53,813 bases of DNA, taken from Pseudomonadota bacterium (lineage in GTDB: Bacteria > Pseudomonadota > Alphaproteobacteria > Rhizobiales > Aestuariivirgaceae). The stretch's first letter is position 1. Every line of letters starts with the position of its first letter. The position numbers were made by a program, and so were the translations under genes. Below are positions 43,843 through 51,968 of this stretch, piece after piece. Under the pieces are notes generated by a model that was not told where the DNA came from, made no database searches, and worked only from the letters and a program-made list of their open reading frames with translations. The DNA is taken from positions 1 through 53,813 of the forward strand of contig CAUJIO010000097.1 of NCBI GenBank assembly GCA_963205315.1, written 5' to 3'.

Positions 43843-44800
43843 ACGGACCAAGGTTGTTGTTCTCACCGCAAGTTTTATTGCTCTTCAGCGATATGCAGTC
43901 TCTTATCCGTCTGCGTACTGATGACCCAGATTTTATTGACAGCAAGATATAGGCGACTGCGTGACGCTTCTGACCGCGAACAGCGGGCGGCTGACCGATA
44001 CCACCCGCAGCGTTCCCGCCCAGACGGTTCTGGCCGATGTCAGTCTTCCCGCTGTCAACATCACCCGGCGCTATGACTATGATCATGCCGGGCGGCTGTT
44101 GCAGGAACGGCATCTTGACATCAATGGCGTGGAGCGGACGCTGGGCACGGAGTATTGGCCCAATGGCGCGGTGAAGAAGAAATATCTCGCCGATGGGTCT
44201 TCAACCGGCGACTACATCTATGATAACGCGGGCGCGCTCAGCAGAATCGCCAATCTGTCAAACGGCAGCTCGCCCGCCAATTACATCACTTCGATCATCT
44301 ATAACCCGCGCGGTCAGGCCATCGACATCAATTCTGGCAACAGCACGCATTCGTTCTTCACCTATGATGACAAGCGCGGCTGGCTGACCCGGCTCAGAAC
44401 CCTGCAAGGGGCGGCAGAGATCATCGATCTCAATTGCGTCCGCAACTTGAATGGGCAGAACAAGTCCGTCACCTCGCTGACGGGTGATACGGCTTTTTAC
44501 GGGCCGCGCAACTGGGTCTATACCTATCACGAGCTGAACCGATTGACAGCGGCAAACTGGACAGCAGGAGGCGCGGAGGACCGGGTGTTCGCCTATGGCG
44601 ATGCCGAAAACATGCTGCGCAATTCCGGCCTGTGCGTGGGGGCCACGAACTTCACCTATCCGGCACAGGGGCCAACAGCCGTTCGCCCGCATGCGCCAAG
44701 CGCGACCTGCGGCAGCACGGTCGACTATGATGCCGCTGGCAATGCGCTCAAATATGACCCCAATGGTTCGGGCTCAGCAGCCCTGCCGCGCACGCTGATC

Positions 44801-44828
44801 GGGGCCTGCCCTCGGGCTTGACCCGGGG
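44801..44828. repeat. REP-like palindromic insert in the RHS remnant
   Basis: This 28-base GC-rich segment contains CCCTCGGG-CTTGA-CCCGGGGG, an imperfect stem-loop. Removing it restores the frame exactly (ATC GAC GGC GAG AAC, Leu-Ile-Asp-Gly-Glu-Asn). Similar GGGCTTGACCCG palindromes are dispersed repeats in alphaproteobacterial genomes. No other copy was found in this window. Confidence 0.6.
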
Positions 44829-45026
44829 GACGGCGAGAACCGGCCGATGGTGATTGCCGTCAACGGCAATCCCACGCTGTTCACCTATGGGCCCGACGGC
44901 GAGCGGGTGAAGAAGGCCGATGGGCTTGGCGCCAATGCCCCCACCACCTGGTATCTGGGTTCGGAAGCCGAAGTGCTGGTCGACAGCATCAACACCACGG
45001 GCCTCCTCACCTCTTATGTCACCTCG

Positions 45027-45356
45027 GGCGTGGTGAAGACGGCCAACTCCATCTCCTACCTGTCGCAGGATCACCTGGGGAGCAACCGGCTGAAGACGTT
45101 TCCGGGCAGCAGCCCGTCCCCCAACCGCCATGACTACGACGCCTATGGAAGGCCTACCACACGCGAGAATTCGACGATCCGCGACGGTAAAGCCTATATC
45201 GGCGAGGTCTATGACAGCGAGACCAACCTGCAATATCTCCACGCCCGTTACTACGACTCGCTGCTCGGACGTTTCCTCTCCCCCCGACACCTGGGACCCC
45301 ACCCTTCAAGGCGTCGACATCAACCGCTACGCCTATGCGCTGAATGATCCGATCAA
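45027..45356 (+). repeat. Direct repeat copy B: RHS core tail
   Basis: Second copy of the RHS core end, similar to 42077-42406 and in the same direction, about 2.95 kb apart. It holds one extra C relative to copy A in the codons for SPDTW. Recombination between copies would delete the toxin and immunity genes. Confidence 0.8.
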
Positions 45357-45429
45357 AATGTCTGGTGCAGCTACAGCTACAATGCGCGACGACAGGGGAA
45401 GCCGCCAGCCTGCTGCTGGGGCTGACCTA

Positions 45430-45446
45430 AGCCCGCAGCGCGGGTT
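45430..45446 (-). terminator. Candidate terminator after the phosphoribosyltransferase gene
   Basis: AGCCCGC (45430-45436) and GCGGGTT (45440-45446) pair, with one G-U, around a 3-base loop, 18-34 bases past the end of the leftward phosphoribosyltransferase gene. The U-run is short. Confidence 0.4.
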
Positions 45447-45463
45447 GCAGCCACTCTCTCACT

Positions 45464-46108
45464 TCAGGCAAGGCGCTTCGGGAACGCCAGCTCCGGTTGG
45501 TAGTGCTCGAAACTCGAGAGCTTCTGCGCATTGCACTCCGCTTGCCAGCGGCTGCCGGGCACGACGCCGGCTGCGCAGCGGTATTTCTGCCGGTAGGCGG
45601 CGGTTGCGGCATTCTCCTCGATCGCCACCGCCGCCATCGCAACCACCTCGCCCCCCTGGCGTTCGACCAGGCGGATGGCGCCATCCATCGTGCCGCCGGT
45701 TTCCACCCATTGGTCGGCCAGCAGCACACGGGTGCCCTTGGCAAAGGCGGGCAGGCGCATCTCCATGTCCTGGGTGCGGCCCGAGTAGTTGCTGAAGCTC
45801 ACCTTGTCAGTATCGACGCAGAGTTTACCGGCTTTTCGGATTGGGAGGAAACCGATGCCCAGCCGCGTGGCGAGCGCCGCGCCCAGGACGAAGCCCATGG
45901 CATCGAGCCCGCCCACCACGTCGGCCTTCACACCGTCCAGATCAGCCACCAGATCATCCAGCAGGTCATGGAAGGCCTCGCCGTTGATGTAGATCGAGGT
46001 TGGATCGAGCCAGGCAAATTTCGGCCCCTTGGTGTTGGGCGCCATGATGTTGAGGTACCAGCGGTCGTCGCGCGGACCCTTGTTTGCTTGCGTGGTGTTG
46101 CGGTTCAT
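45464..46108 (-). CDS. Phosphoribosyltransferase of the BtpA-linked cluster
   Basis: 214 aa from ATG 46108, which overlaps the BtpA stop (ATGA); a longer frame exists but only overlaps BtpA. The PRPP loop is VLLADQWVETGGTMDGAI, a variant of the VLLVDDVLATGGT motif of type I phosphoribosyltransferases such as Apt and Xpt. The flexible-loop and hood regions (KADVVGGLDAMGFVLGAALA, FLPIRKAGKLC) also fit an adenine or xanthine phosphoribosyltransferase. It should attach ribose-5-phosphate to a nitrogenous base. The replaced Asp pair (DQ instead of DD) is notable. Base specificity unknown. Confidence 0.85.
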   Translation of the reverse strand: MNRNTTQANKGPRDDRWYLNIMAPNTKGPKFAWLDPTSIYINGEAFHDLLDDLVADLDGVKADVVGGLDAMGFVLGAALATRLGIGFLPIRKAGKLCVDTDKVSFSNYSGRTQDMEMRLPAFAKGTRVLLADQWVETGGTMDGAIRLVERQGGEVVAMAAVAIEENAATAAYRQKYRCAAGVVPGSRWQAECNAQKLSSFEHYQPELAFPKRLA

Positions 46109-46857
46109 GAGCGGGCTCCATGTTCGCGTGTCAGCCGGATAAGGCGCGCGAGCTTCGGCGCCGAGATATTGTAGAAGTCGCCATCGGCATTGATGCCGGT
46201 CGCCACCATGAAGCCATCGACCTGATCCATGTAGCTGCTGGCATTCTCGGGCGTGATGCCGGAGGCCAGCGTCATGGCATGATCGCCAAGTCCGCGCCGG
46301 AATGTGTCGATCTTGGTGCCGTCGGCGGCATGGCCAGTGGCAACGCCGGAGGTGCACACCGCATCCATGAAGGACGTGGCAAGCGAGGCTGAATACTCAT
46401 AGTGCTGCGGCGCCACCTCGCGCTGCTTCTTGAAGCAGGTGCCGCCGGTATAGAGCCCGGTCCAGCCGCTGGCGGCGCGCGCCACGGCGATCCCGCGTGC
46501 CTCGATCTGGTCATCGGCACCGCGCCGCTCGTCGATCCGCGCGTCATCCGCCCAGTAGCCGTCGACGCAAATGCCCTTGCGCTGAAAGTCGCCCAGGACG
46601 GGGAAGGCGTCCTTGCCGGTGACGGCGAGGAAGTTCACGCCCATCCAGAGGGCGGGAAACCTCTCGCGCACATGGGTGATGATCGGCAGGAAGCGGTCGA
46701 CACCGAAATCATGATTGATCAGGAAGCATCCGGCCGCACCTTCGCCAATCACAATGCGCACATTGCGTTCGGCCTGGGCCTTGTCGGTGACATGGATGAC
46801 GGGAAGGACCGCGGGGCCCACCGTCTTGAAGAGCTTGCGAAAATCATTGCTGTTCAT
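46105..46857 (-). CDS. BtpA/SgcQ family TIM-barrel protein
   Basis: 250 aa. Family motifs: VLPVIHVTDKAQAERNVRIV, INHDFGVDRFLPII, VCTSGVATGHAADGTKIDTF and LASGITPENASSYMDQVDGF. BtpA is needed for photosystem I stability in cyanobacteria; SgcQ lies in a sugar-catabolic operon of E. coli, but no member has a firmly known reaction. Here it is coupled to a phosphoribosyltransferase, which suggests handling of a phosphoribosylated intermediate. It is divergent from the LysR gene, with a LysR-box-like element between them. Confidence 0.88.
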   Translation of the reverse strand: MNSNDFRKLFKTVGPAVLPVIHVTDKAQAERNVRIVIGEGAAGCFLINHDFGVDRFLPIITHVRERFPALWMGVNFLAVTGKDAFPVLGDFQRKGICVDGYWADDARIDERRGADDQIEARGIAVARAASGWTGLYTGGTCFKKQREVAPQHYEYSASLATSFMDAVCTSGVATGHAADGTKIDTFRRGLGDHAMTLASGITPENASSYMDQVDGFMVATGINADGDFYNISAPKLARLIRLTREHGARS

Positions 46858-46883
46858 GGCGTCGAAAATACGGCCTTGCCCAG

Positions 46884-46901
46884 ATAACGGAAATTTATAA
46901 T
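46884..46901. promoter_or_regulatory. LysR-box-like element and -10 box in the BtpA/LysR spacer
   Basis: ATAA-N7-TTAT (46884-46898) contains a T-N11-A core, as LysR operators do. It overlaps a consensus TATAAT (46896-46901) reading toward the LysR gene, whose TTG start is 27 bases further on. The arrangement fits autorepression plus control of the divergent btpA-phosphoribosyltransferase pair. Confidence 0.4.
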
Positions 46902-46927
46902 GATGATGGATCGATGAGGATTGCTAA

Positions 46928-47827
46928 TTGCGAGCCGTCAACCTCCCAACCGATCTGTTGCGTGCCTTCATCACCGTGATCGATCTTGGCGGATACACCC
47001 GCGCGGCCGATGCACTGGGCCGCACGCAGCCGGCTATCAGCCTGCAAATGAAGCGGCTGGAGGATTTGCTGGATGCCGTCCTCATCACCCATGAGGGCCG
47101 CGAACTGAAGGTGACGGAGCAGGGTGAGGCCCTTGCCGTCTATGCCCGGCAGGTGCTGCGCCTCAATGATGAAGCGGTTGCAGAACTCAAGGGCCGCTCG
47201 GCGATGGGCCTGTTGCGCGTCGGCCTCCCGACGGATTTCTCCGTTGCCTTCCTGCAGGAAGCCATCTCGCGTTTTGCCGGCGAACATGCCGACGTCACGA
47301 TGACCATCCACTGCGACGTCTCGCGTCATGTGTTGGACTGGCTGCATGCGGACGAACTGGATATCGCGGTCGCGCTTCTCAACCGCGACAAGAATCCGTA
47401 TCTGGTGCGATCCTGGGAAGAACGGCCCATATGGGCGGTGGCGGCCGACAAGCAGATCCACAAGTCAAGCCCGGTGCCATTGGTCACCCACCCGGAAGGT
47501 TGCGAATACCGGCGGCGGATGACCACGGCACTTCGCGCCGAGGGTCGTGACTGGCGCATCGCCTATACCAATCCGGAAATCGGCGGCCTGCAGCGCGCGG
47601 TATCTTCGGGCTTCGGGGTCACGGCACTGACCCGCAAGACCTTGCTCCCCGATATGCGGGTGCTGACGGCGCGCGACGGCTTTCCCGCACTCGAACCCAT
47701 ACGCATCGGGCTGTTCTACAAACATCAGCGGCTTTCCGGGGCAGGGCTGATGCTGGTTGATTCACTGATCTCGCACATGGACGAAGCCGCCGAGCCTGAC
47801 CTGCCGAAGGCAAAATCCGCCCGATAA
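46928..47827 (+). CDS. LysR family transcriptional regulator of the BtpA/importer 2 cluster
   Basis: 299 aa starting with TTG 46928 after GATGAGGA. The helix-turn-helix is LLRAFITVIDLGGYTRAADA followed by LGRTQPAISLQMKRLEDLLD. The effector domain follows (LLRVGLPTDFSVAFLQEAIS). It stands between the btpA-phosphoribosyltransferase pair (divergent) and the importer 2 operon (same direction, 164 bases on), so it is likely to control both. Effector unknown; the transported compound or its product is the obvious candidate. Confidence 0.92.
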   Translation: MRAVNLPTDLLRAFITVIDLGGYTRAADALGRTQPAISLQMKRLEDLLDAVLITHEGRELKVTEQGEALAVYARQVLRLNDEAVAELKGRSAMGLLRVGLPTDFSVAFLQEAISRFAGEHADVTMTIHCDVSRHVLDWLHADELDIAVALLNRDKNPYLVRSWEERPIWAVAADKQIHKSSPVPLVTHPEGCEYRRRMTTALRAEGRDWRIAYTNPEIGGLQRAVSSGFGVTALTRKTLLPDMRVLTARDGFPALEPIRIGLFYKHQRLSGAGLMLVDSLISHMDEAAEPDLPKAKSAR

Positions 47828-47957
47828 GCAGTCATCATGCAAGCATTAGCAGCATAAATTTCCCGAATGACTACACCGGGACTAGCTTTTCAACAGCCTC
47901 GCTGGACTTCCGCGCCAAGACATGATGCCATGCGAGTGACAAGGGACCGGGAACAAC

Positions 47958-47975
47958 CCGCCGCAAACCCGGCGG
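47958..47975 (+). repeat. Leader hairpin before importer 2
   Basis: CCGCCG and CGGCGG pair around a 6-base loop just before the GGGAGA ribosome binding site of the binding-protein gene. It may affect translation or mRNA stability. Confidence 0.3.
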
Positions 47976-47991
47976 CAACAGGGAGAAACGC

Positions 47992-49125
47992 ATGACGAAG
48001 ATTGCTAAGCCGACCCGCCGCGACGTGCTCAAATATGGCGCCGCCGCCGCGTCCACCGCATTGGCCATGCCCTATGTCAGCCGGGCCTGGGCCCAGGCCG
48101 TCGAGATCAACATGCTGGCCTGGTATGGCCACGGCGAACCCGACATGGTTGGCGAGTTCGAAGCCGCCAACAATGTGAAGTTCAAATCCAAGTACTACGC
48201 CGGGGGCGACAACATGTTGGCGCTCATTGCCCAGTCGCCGCCCGGAACCTACGACATCATTCTCTCCGATGGTGAATTCGTGCAGCAGCTGAATACGGCT
48301 GGCCTCATCGAGGAAATGAACCCGGCCGACTATCCCTTCGACGACATGCTCTATGATGATTTCAAGCAGTTCCCCGGACACTGGAAGGATGGCAAGCTCT
48401 ATTCGATGATGGTGCGCTGCGGCCATCTCGGCGTTAGTTACAACACCACCGCCATCTCGGATGAAGAGGCGATGAGCTACAAGGCTTTCTGGAAGCCTGA
48501 GATCAAGGGAAAGGTCGGCCACTTTGACTGGCATCTCCCAAGCCTTGGCCAGATGAGCCTCTACAATGGCAACGGAGCCAAGCTCTGGGATCAGGATGAA
48601 GCGGGCTGGGGCAAGATCAAGGAAACAACCATGAGCCTGCGTCCGCAGGTCGGAGGTTTCTTCGACTATGGCGGTACATTTAACGGCTTGAAGAACGGCG
48701 AGATGATGGCCATGGCCGGCATCGGCGACTGGATCACCGGCGTCCTCGAAAAGGATGGTGCTCCGGTAAAGTCGGTCGTGCCAAAGGAAGGCGGCATTCA
48801 ATGGACCGAATCCTATTCGATCGGCAAGGGCACCCCCAAAGCTGACATCGTCAAGAAGTTCATCCAGTACATGCTGTCTCCTGCCGGCCAGGCGACATCG
48901 GCCCGGATGGCGGCCTATCCAGGCTTTGCCATTACAAAAGGCGGCCGCAAGGCGCTGCAGGACAAGGACATGAAGGAAGCCCAGCGCACCGGTCAGGTTG
49001 ACGGAATGCCGAACGATCCGATCACACTCCTCAAGGAAGGCCGCATCCACTATCGCGACATCCCGAAGCAGCAGAGCCTCGAGGACTGGAACGACTTCTG
49101 GCAGGAATACAAGAACGCCTCGTAG
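47992..49125 (+). CDS. Polyamine-type ABC transporter substrate-binding protein with Tat signal (importer 2)
   Basis: 377 aa. The N-terminus is a twin-arginine signal (KPTRRDVLKYGAAAASTALA, then AWAQA). The mature part shows a PotD-like fold: EINMLAWYGHGEPDMVGEFE, YDIILSDGEFVQQLNTAGLI, and VRCGHLGVSYNTTAI. Tat export implies folding, or cofactor or ligand acquisition, before secretion. It is the first gene of the importer 2 operon and has GGGAGAAACG upstream. The cargo is probably not the same as for importer 1, because the ligand pocket segments differ. Confidence 0.93.
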   Translation: MTKIAKPTRRDVLKYGAAAASTALAMPYVSRAWAQAVEINMLAWYGHGEPDMVGEFEAANNVKFKSKYYAGGDNMLALIAQSPPGTYDIILSDGEFVQQLNTAGLIEEMNPADYPFDDMLYDDFKQFPGHWKDGKLYSMMVRCGHLGVSYNTTAISDEEAMSYKAFWKPEIKGKVGHFDWHLPSLGQMSLYNGNGAKLWDQDEAGWGKIKETTMSLRPQVGGFFDYGGTFNGLKNGEMMAMAGIGDWITGVLEKDGAPVKSVVPKEGGIQWTESYSIGKGTPKADIVKKFIQYMLSPAGQATSARMAAYPGFAITKGGRKALQDKDMKEAQRTGQVDGMPNDPITLLKEGRIHYRDIPKQQSLEDWNDFWQEYKNAS

Positions 49126-49254
49126 GCAACAGGTCCCGCATGCTGAGATGCGAGCGGCGCGAGGCTCGAAGCACGCCCACGGATTGCTTGAGTGTCCGTG
49201 GGCACCCTTCGAGGAATCGGCTTTGGCAATGCGCCTCGGGGTGAGGGCGAAATC

Positions 49255-50106
49255 ATGAAGAGTTTGGCTCGCAAGACTGACCTCTACGCCATCGCGTGGC
49301 GGCTTCCCATGCTTGTCTGGCAGGGGCTGTTCTTCATTGGTCCGCTGGTCTTCATGGTGGCCATGTCGTTCTTTCTCGTGAAAAACTATCGGATGGAACC
49401 GGCTTTCCAGTTTTCGAACTGGGAGAAAGTCCTTGGCCGTGGCTTCTTCTGGGATTCCTACTTTCTCACGCTGTGGCTGGCCGTGTTGGCAACCTGTGTC
49501 ACGTCGCTGGTGGCCTTTCCGGCCAGCTATTTCCTGGCATTCAAGGTGAAGGACACGGTCCGGCGATGGGCCGTCTTCTTTCTCATCATTCCGTTTTTCA
49601 CCAGCTATCTGGTTCGCATATTCGCCTGGCAGGTGATCCTCGCCCAGCAGGGCGTCATCAATGCCGGCCTGTCGTTCATCGGTCTTGGTCCCTTCACCAT
49701 GCTGAACACCAAGTTCGGTACCATGATCGGCTATCTGACTCTGTGCCTGCCACTCGCTGTGATCCTCCAGACCTTTTCGCTGGCACAGATCGACAAGCGC
49801 TTGGTCGAGGCCGCGCACAATCTTGGCTGCGGCCGATTTCGCTCGGTCTTTACGGTTGTCGTGCCCCTGGCCAAGACCGGCCTCGTCGTCGCAGCCGTCT
49901 TTTGCTTCATCCTGTCCTTCGGGGATTTTGTCGCACCTTATTATCTCGGTGGCTCAAAACCGCCGACGCTGTCGATCATGATTATCGATACATCGAAGTC
50001 GGGCCAGCAATGGCCGCGTGCCGCCGTGATCGCCATCATGATGATCGTGACGCTGCTCACCGTCGCATTCGCTGCGATTGGCTATGCCTACAGGAAGCGC
50101 AGATGA
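49255..50106 (+). CDS. Polyamine-type ABC transporter permease, PotB-like (importer 2)
   Basis: 283 aa from ATG 49255, preceded by GAGGGCG; an upstream frame is not needed. About six membrane segments. The coupling loop is VEAAHNLGCGRFRSVFTVVV. FLIIPFFTSYLVRIFAWQVI matches the PotB/PotH signature. The stop overlaps the next permease start by four bases (ATGA). Expressed with the binding protein after a 129-base gap. Confidence 0.93.
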   Translation: MKSLARKTDLYAIAWRLPMLVWQGLFFIGPLVFMVAMSFFLVKNYRMEPAFQFSNWEKVLGRGFFWDSYFLTLWLAVLATCVTSLVAFPASYFLAFKVKDTVRRWAVFFLIIPFFTSYLVRIFAWQVILAQQGVINAGLSFIGLGPFTMLNTKFGTMIGYLTLCLPLAVILQTFSLAQIDKRLVEAAHNLGCGRFRSVFTVVVPLAKTGLVVAAVFCFILSFGDFVAPYYLGGSKPPTLSIMIIDTSKSGQQWPRAAVIAIMMIVTLLTVAFAAIGYAYRKRR

Positions 50107-50903
50107 GGGACGATACTGTGCTGCGCTGGAGCCTTCGCGTCTATACGGCGGTGATATTCGTCTTCATTTTCGCGCCAATCGCCGCGAGCCTGGTCTTTTC
50201 CTTCAACTCCGACCGCTTTCCGTCGATCCCACTCGGCACCTTCACCACGCAATGGTACGCCAAGGCCTTCAGCAATCCTGAAGTCTGGGATGCCGCTCTG
50301 CGTAGCGTCATCGTCTCGGTCAGTTCCGCCGTCCTGGCGACGATCATCGGCTTCTCGGCTGCCTATACCGACTACCGCTATGAATTTTTCGGCAAAAAGG
50401 CCTTTCTCGTGCTGGCATTGTTGCCGCCCACCATTCCGCTGATCATCTTCGCGCTCGCCACGCTGGGTTGGCTGTCGATGTTTCAGGCTTCGGGAATGAT
50501 GATCTCCGTCATCATCGCCCATACGGTTCTCTGCGCGCCCTTCGCTATGGCTGTGATCCGCTTGCGGCTCAACCAGATGGACCCCAATCTCGAACCAGCC
50601 GCGTGGAACCTCGGTGCCTCCGAGTGGGTGACGATGAAATCCGTCGTTCTGCCCTTTACCAGGCCGTCGATTGCCGCCGCCCTTTGCCTGACGGCGGCAG
50701 TCTCTTTCGATGAATTCGCCGTGGCATGGTTTGTATCCGGCCTCAACAAGACGGTGCCGGTCATGATCCTCGAGATCCTGACAGGCAACATCGACCCGCA
50801 AATCAATGCCATTGGCACAGCCGTCTTCATGGTGTCCATCACGCTCGTCGTCATCGCACAGGTTCTCATCATGGGCCGCAGGCCGAAACCGGAGTCTGCC
50901 TGA
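50103..50903 (+). CDS. Polyamine-type ABC transporter permease, PotC-like (importer 2)
   Basis: 266 aa from ATG 50103. PotC-type beginning (RWSLRVYTAVIFVFIFAPIA), EAA-like loop LEPAAWNLGASEWVTMKSVV, and about six membrane segments. The stop overlaps the ATPase start by one base (TGATG). It forms the channel with the preceding permease. Confidence 0.93.
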   Translation: MRDDTVLRWSLRVYTAVIFVFIFAPIAASLVFSFNSDRFPSIPLGTFTTQWYAKAFSNPEVWDAALRSVIVSVSSAVLATIIGFSAAYTDYRYEFFGKKAFLVLALLPPTIPLIIFALATLGWLSMFQASGMMISVIIAHTVLCAPFAMAVIRLRLNQMDPNLEPAAWNLGASEWVTMKSVVLPFTRPSIAAALCLTAAVSFDEFAVAWFVSGLNKTVPVMILEILTGNIDPQINAIGTAVFMVSITLVVIAQVLIMGRRPKPESA

Positions 50904-51964
50904 TGGCAACGCCACTCGTCGTATTTGAAAACGTCGTCAAGCGCTTCGATGAATTTGTCGCGGTGAAGCGCATGAACTTTGAAATCCGGGAAGGCGAGTT
51001 CCTTGCCTTCATGGGGCCATCGGGCTGTGGCAAGACGACGACACTCCGCATGTTGGCGGGCCTTGAGCAACCCACCGAAGGTGATATCCGTCTCGCCGGC
51101 AAGTCACTGCTCGGCGTCAAGCCGCATGAGCGCGATACGCCGATGGTTTGGCAGTCTCTGGCGCTGTTTCCGTTTCTCAACGCGCGGGAGAACGTCGAGT
51201 TCGGCCTGAAGATGCGCGGACAGGATTCCACCACCCGCCGCAAGAAGGCCCAGGACTGGCTGGAGCGATTGGGTATTGGCGAATTTGCCGAACGTGACGT
51301 GAACTCGCTCTCCGGCGGCCAACGACAGCGCGTGGCGCTCGCTCGCGCACTTGTCACCGAGCCGAAGATCCTGCTGCTCGACGAACCGCTTTCCGCACTC
51401 GATGCCCATCTCGTTATCCGCATGCAAGGGGTGCTCACCAAGTTGCAGCGTGAACTCGGCATCACCTTTGTCTATGTCACGCATTCGCAATCCGAGGCCT
51501 TTGCCATGGCCGATCGCGTCGTCATCATGTCGAAGGGCGAGATCTCGCAGATTGGCTCGTCGCGCGATATCTACCGGACTCCTGCCAACCGCTTCGTGGC
51601 GGAATTCGTCGGCCGCAACAACATCTTTACAGGCACCGTAAATGCCACAGGCGCCATCAACACGCCCGCGGGGTCGTTCGAGGTCGATACGAAGGCCGAA
51701 GCAGGCGCCAATGTCAGTTTTGTCGTTGCCGCCGACGTCGTGTCCTTGGCCGTCGAGAAGCCGAAGGTGAGGAACGTCTTTACCGCGCAGCTTATTTCAG
51801 AGGAATTCGTAGGCTCGATGGTAACGCTCTTCCTTGAGGCCGCCGGAGGCATGGAAGTGAAGCTGCAGATTCAGGAGCGCGCCCTGGAGGGCCTGCCGCG
51901 TGAACCGGGCCAGCAGTTCTTTCTGTCCTTCGACCCCGCTCACGCCCACGTTCTGAAGGGATGA
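50903..51964 (+). CDS. Polyamine-type ABC transporter ATP-binding protein, PotA-like (importer 2)
   Basis: 353 aa. Walker A GPSGCGKTTTLRM, signature LSGGQRQRVALARALV, Walker B LLLDEPLSALDAHL, and a C-terminal TOBE region. The Q-loop reads MVWQSLALFPFLNARENVEF (usual: VFQ). It powers importer 2. The start is one base before the previous stop ends. The NodB-type hydrolase starts four bases after this gene, so it belongs to the same operon. Confidence 0.94.
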   Translation: MATPLVVFENVVKRFDEFVAVKRMNFEIREGEFLAFMGPSGCGKTTTLRMLAGLEQPTEGDIRLAGKSLLGVKPHERDTPMVWQSLALFPFLNARENVEFGLKMRGQDSTTRRKKAQDWLERLGIGEFAERDVNSLSGGQRQRVALARALVTEPKILLLDEPLSALDAHLVIRMQGVLTKLQRELGITFVYVTHSQSEAFAMADRVVIMSKGEISQIGSSRDIYRTPANRFVAEFVGRNNIFTGTVNATGAINTPAGSFEVDTKAEAGANVSFVVAADVVSLAVEKPKVRNVFTAQLISEEFVGSMVTLFLEAAGGMEVKLQIQERALEGLPREPGQQFFLSFDPAHAHVLKG

Positions 51965-51968
51965 AACC

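Larger units (their letters stand above)
43961..45360 (+). pseudogene. Second RHS core remnant, truncated and frameshifted
   Basis: A partial RHS/YD-repeat core. It begins at about 43961 (VTLLTANSGRLTDTTR) without any N-terminal part and carries YD repeats such as RRYDYDHAGRLLQERHLD and YIYDNAGALSRI. It is broken twice. At 44801-44828 a 28-base palindromic insert shifts the frame; reading resumes as DGENRPMVIAVNGNPTLFTY. At about 45285-45291 an extra C in a C-run shifts it again; reading resumes as DTWDPTLQGVDINRYAYALN. Similarity to RHS ends near DPIKM, and no toxin domain follows. It is therefore a decayed core and not an active toxin. Confidence 0.85.

Noticed and set aside
43739-43960. 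A small gene in the gap between the immunity gene and the RHS remnant
   Set aside because: Short frames exist but none has a ribosome binding site or sensible composition; only a candidate terminator is supported.
47890-49818. 642-codon open frame antisense to the importer 2 binding-protein gene
   Set aside because: The sense strand encodes a clear Tat-exported binding protein and permease; the antisense product has no recognisable domain.
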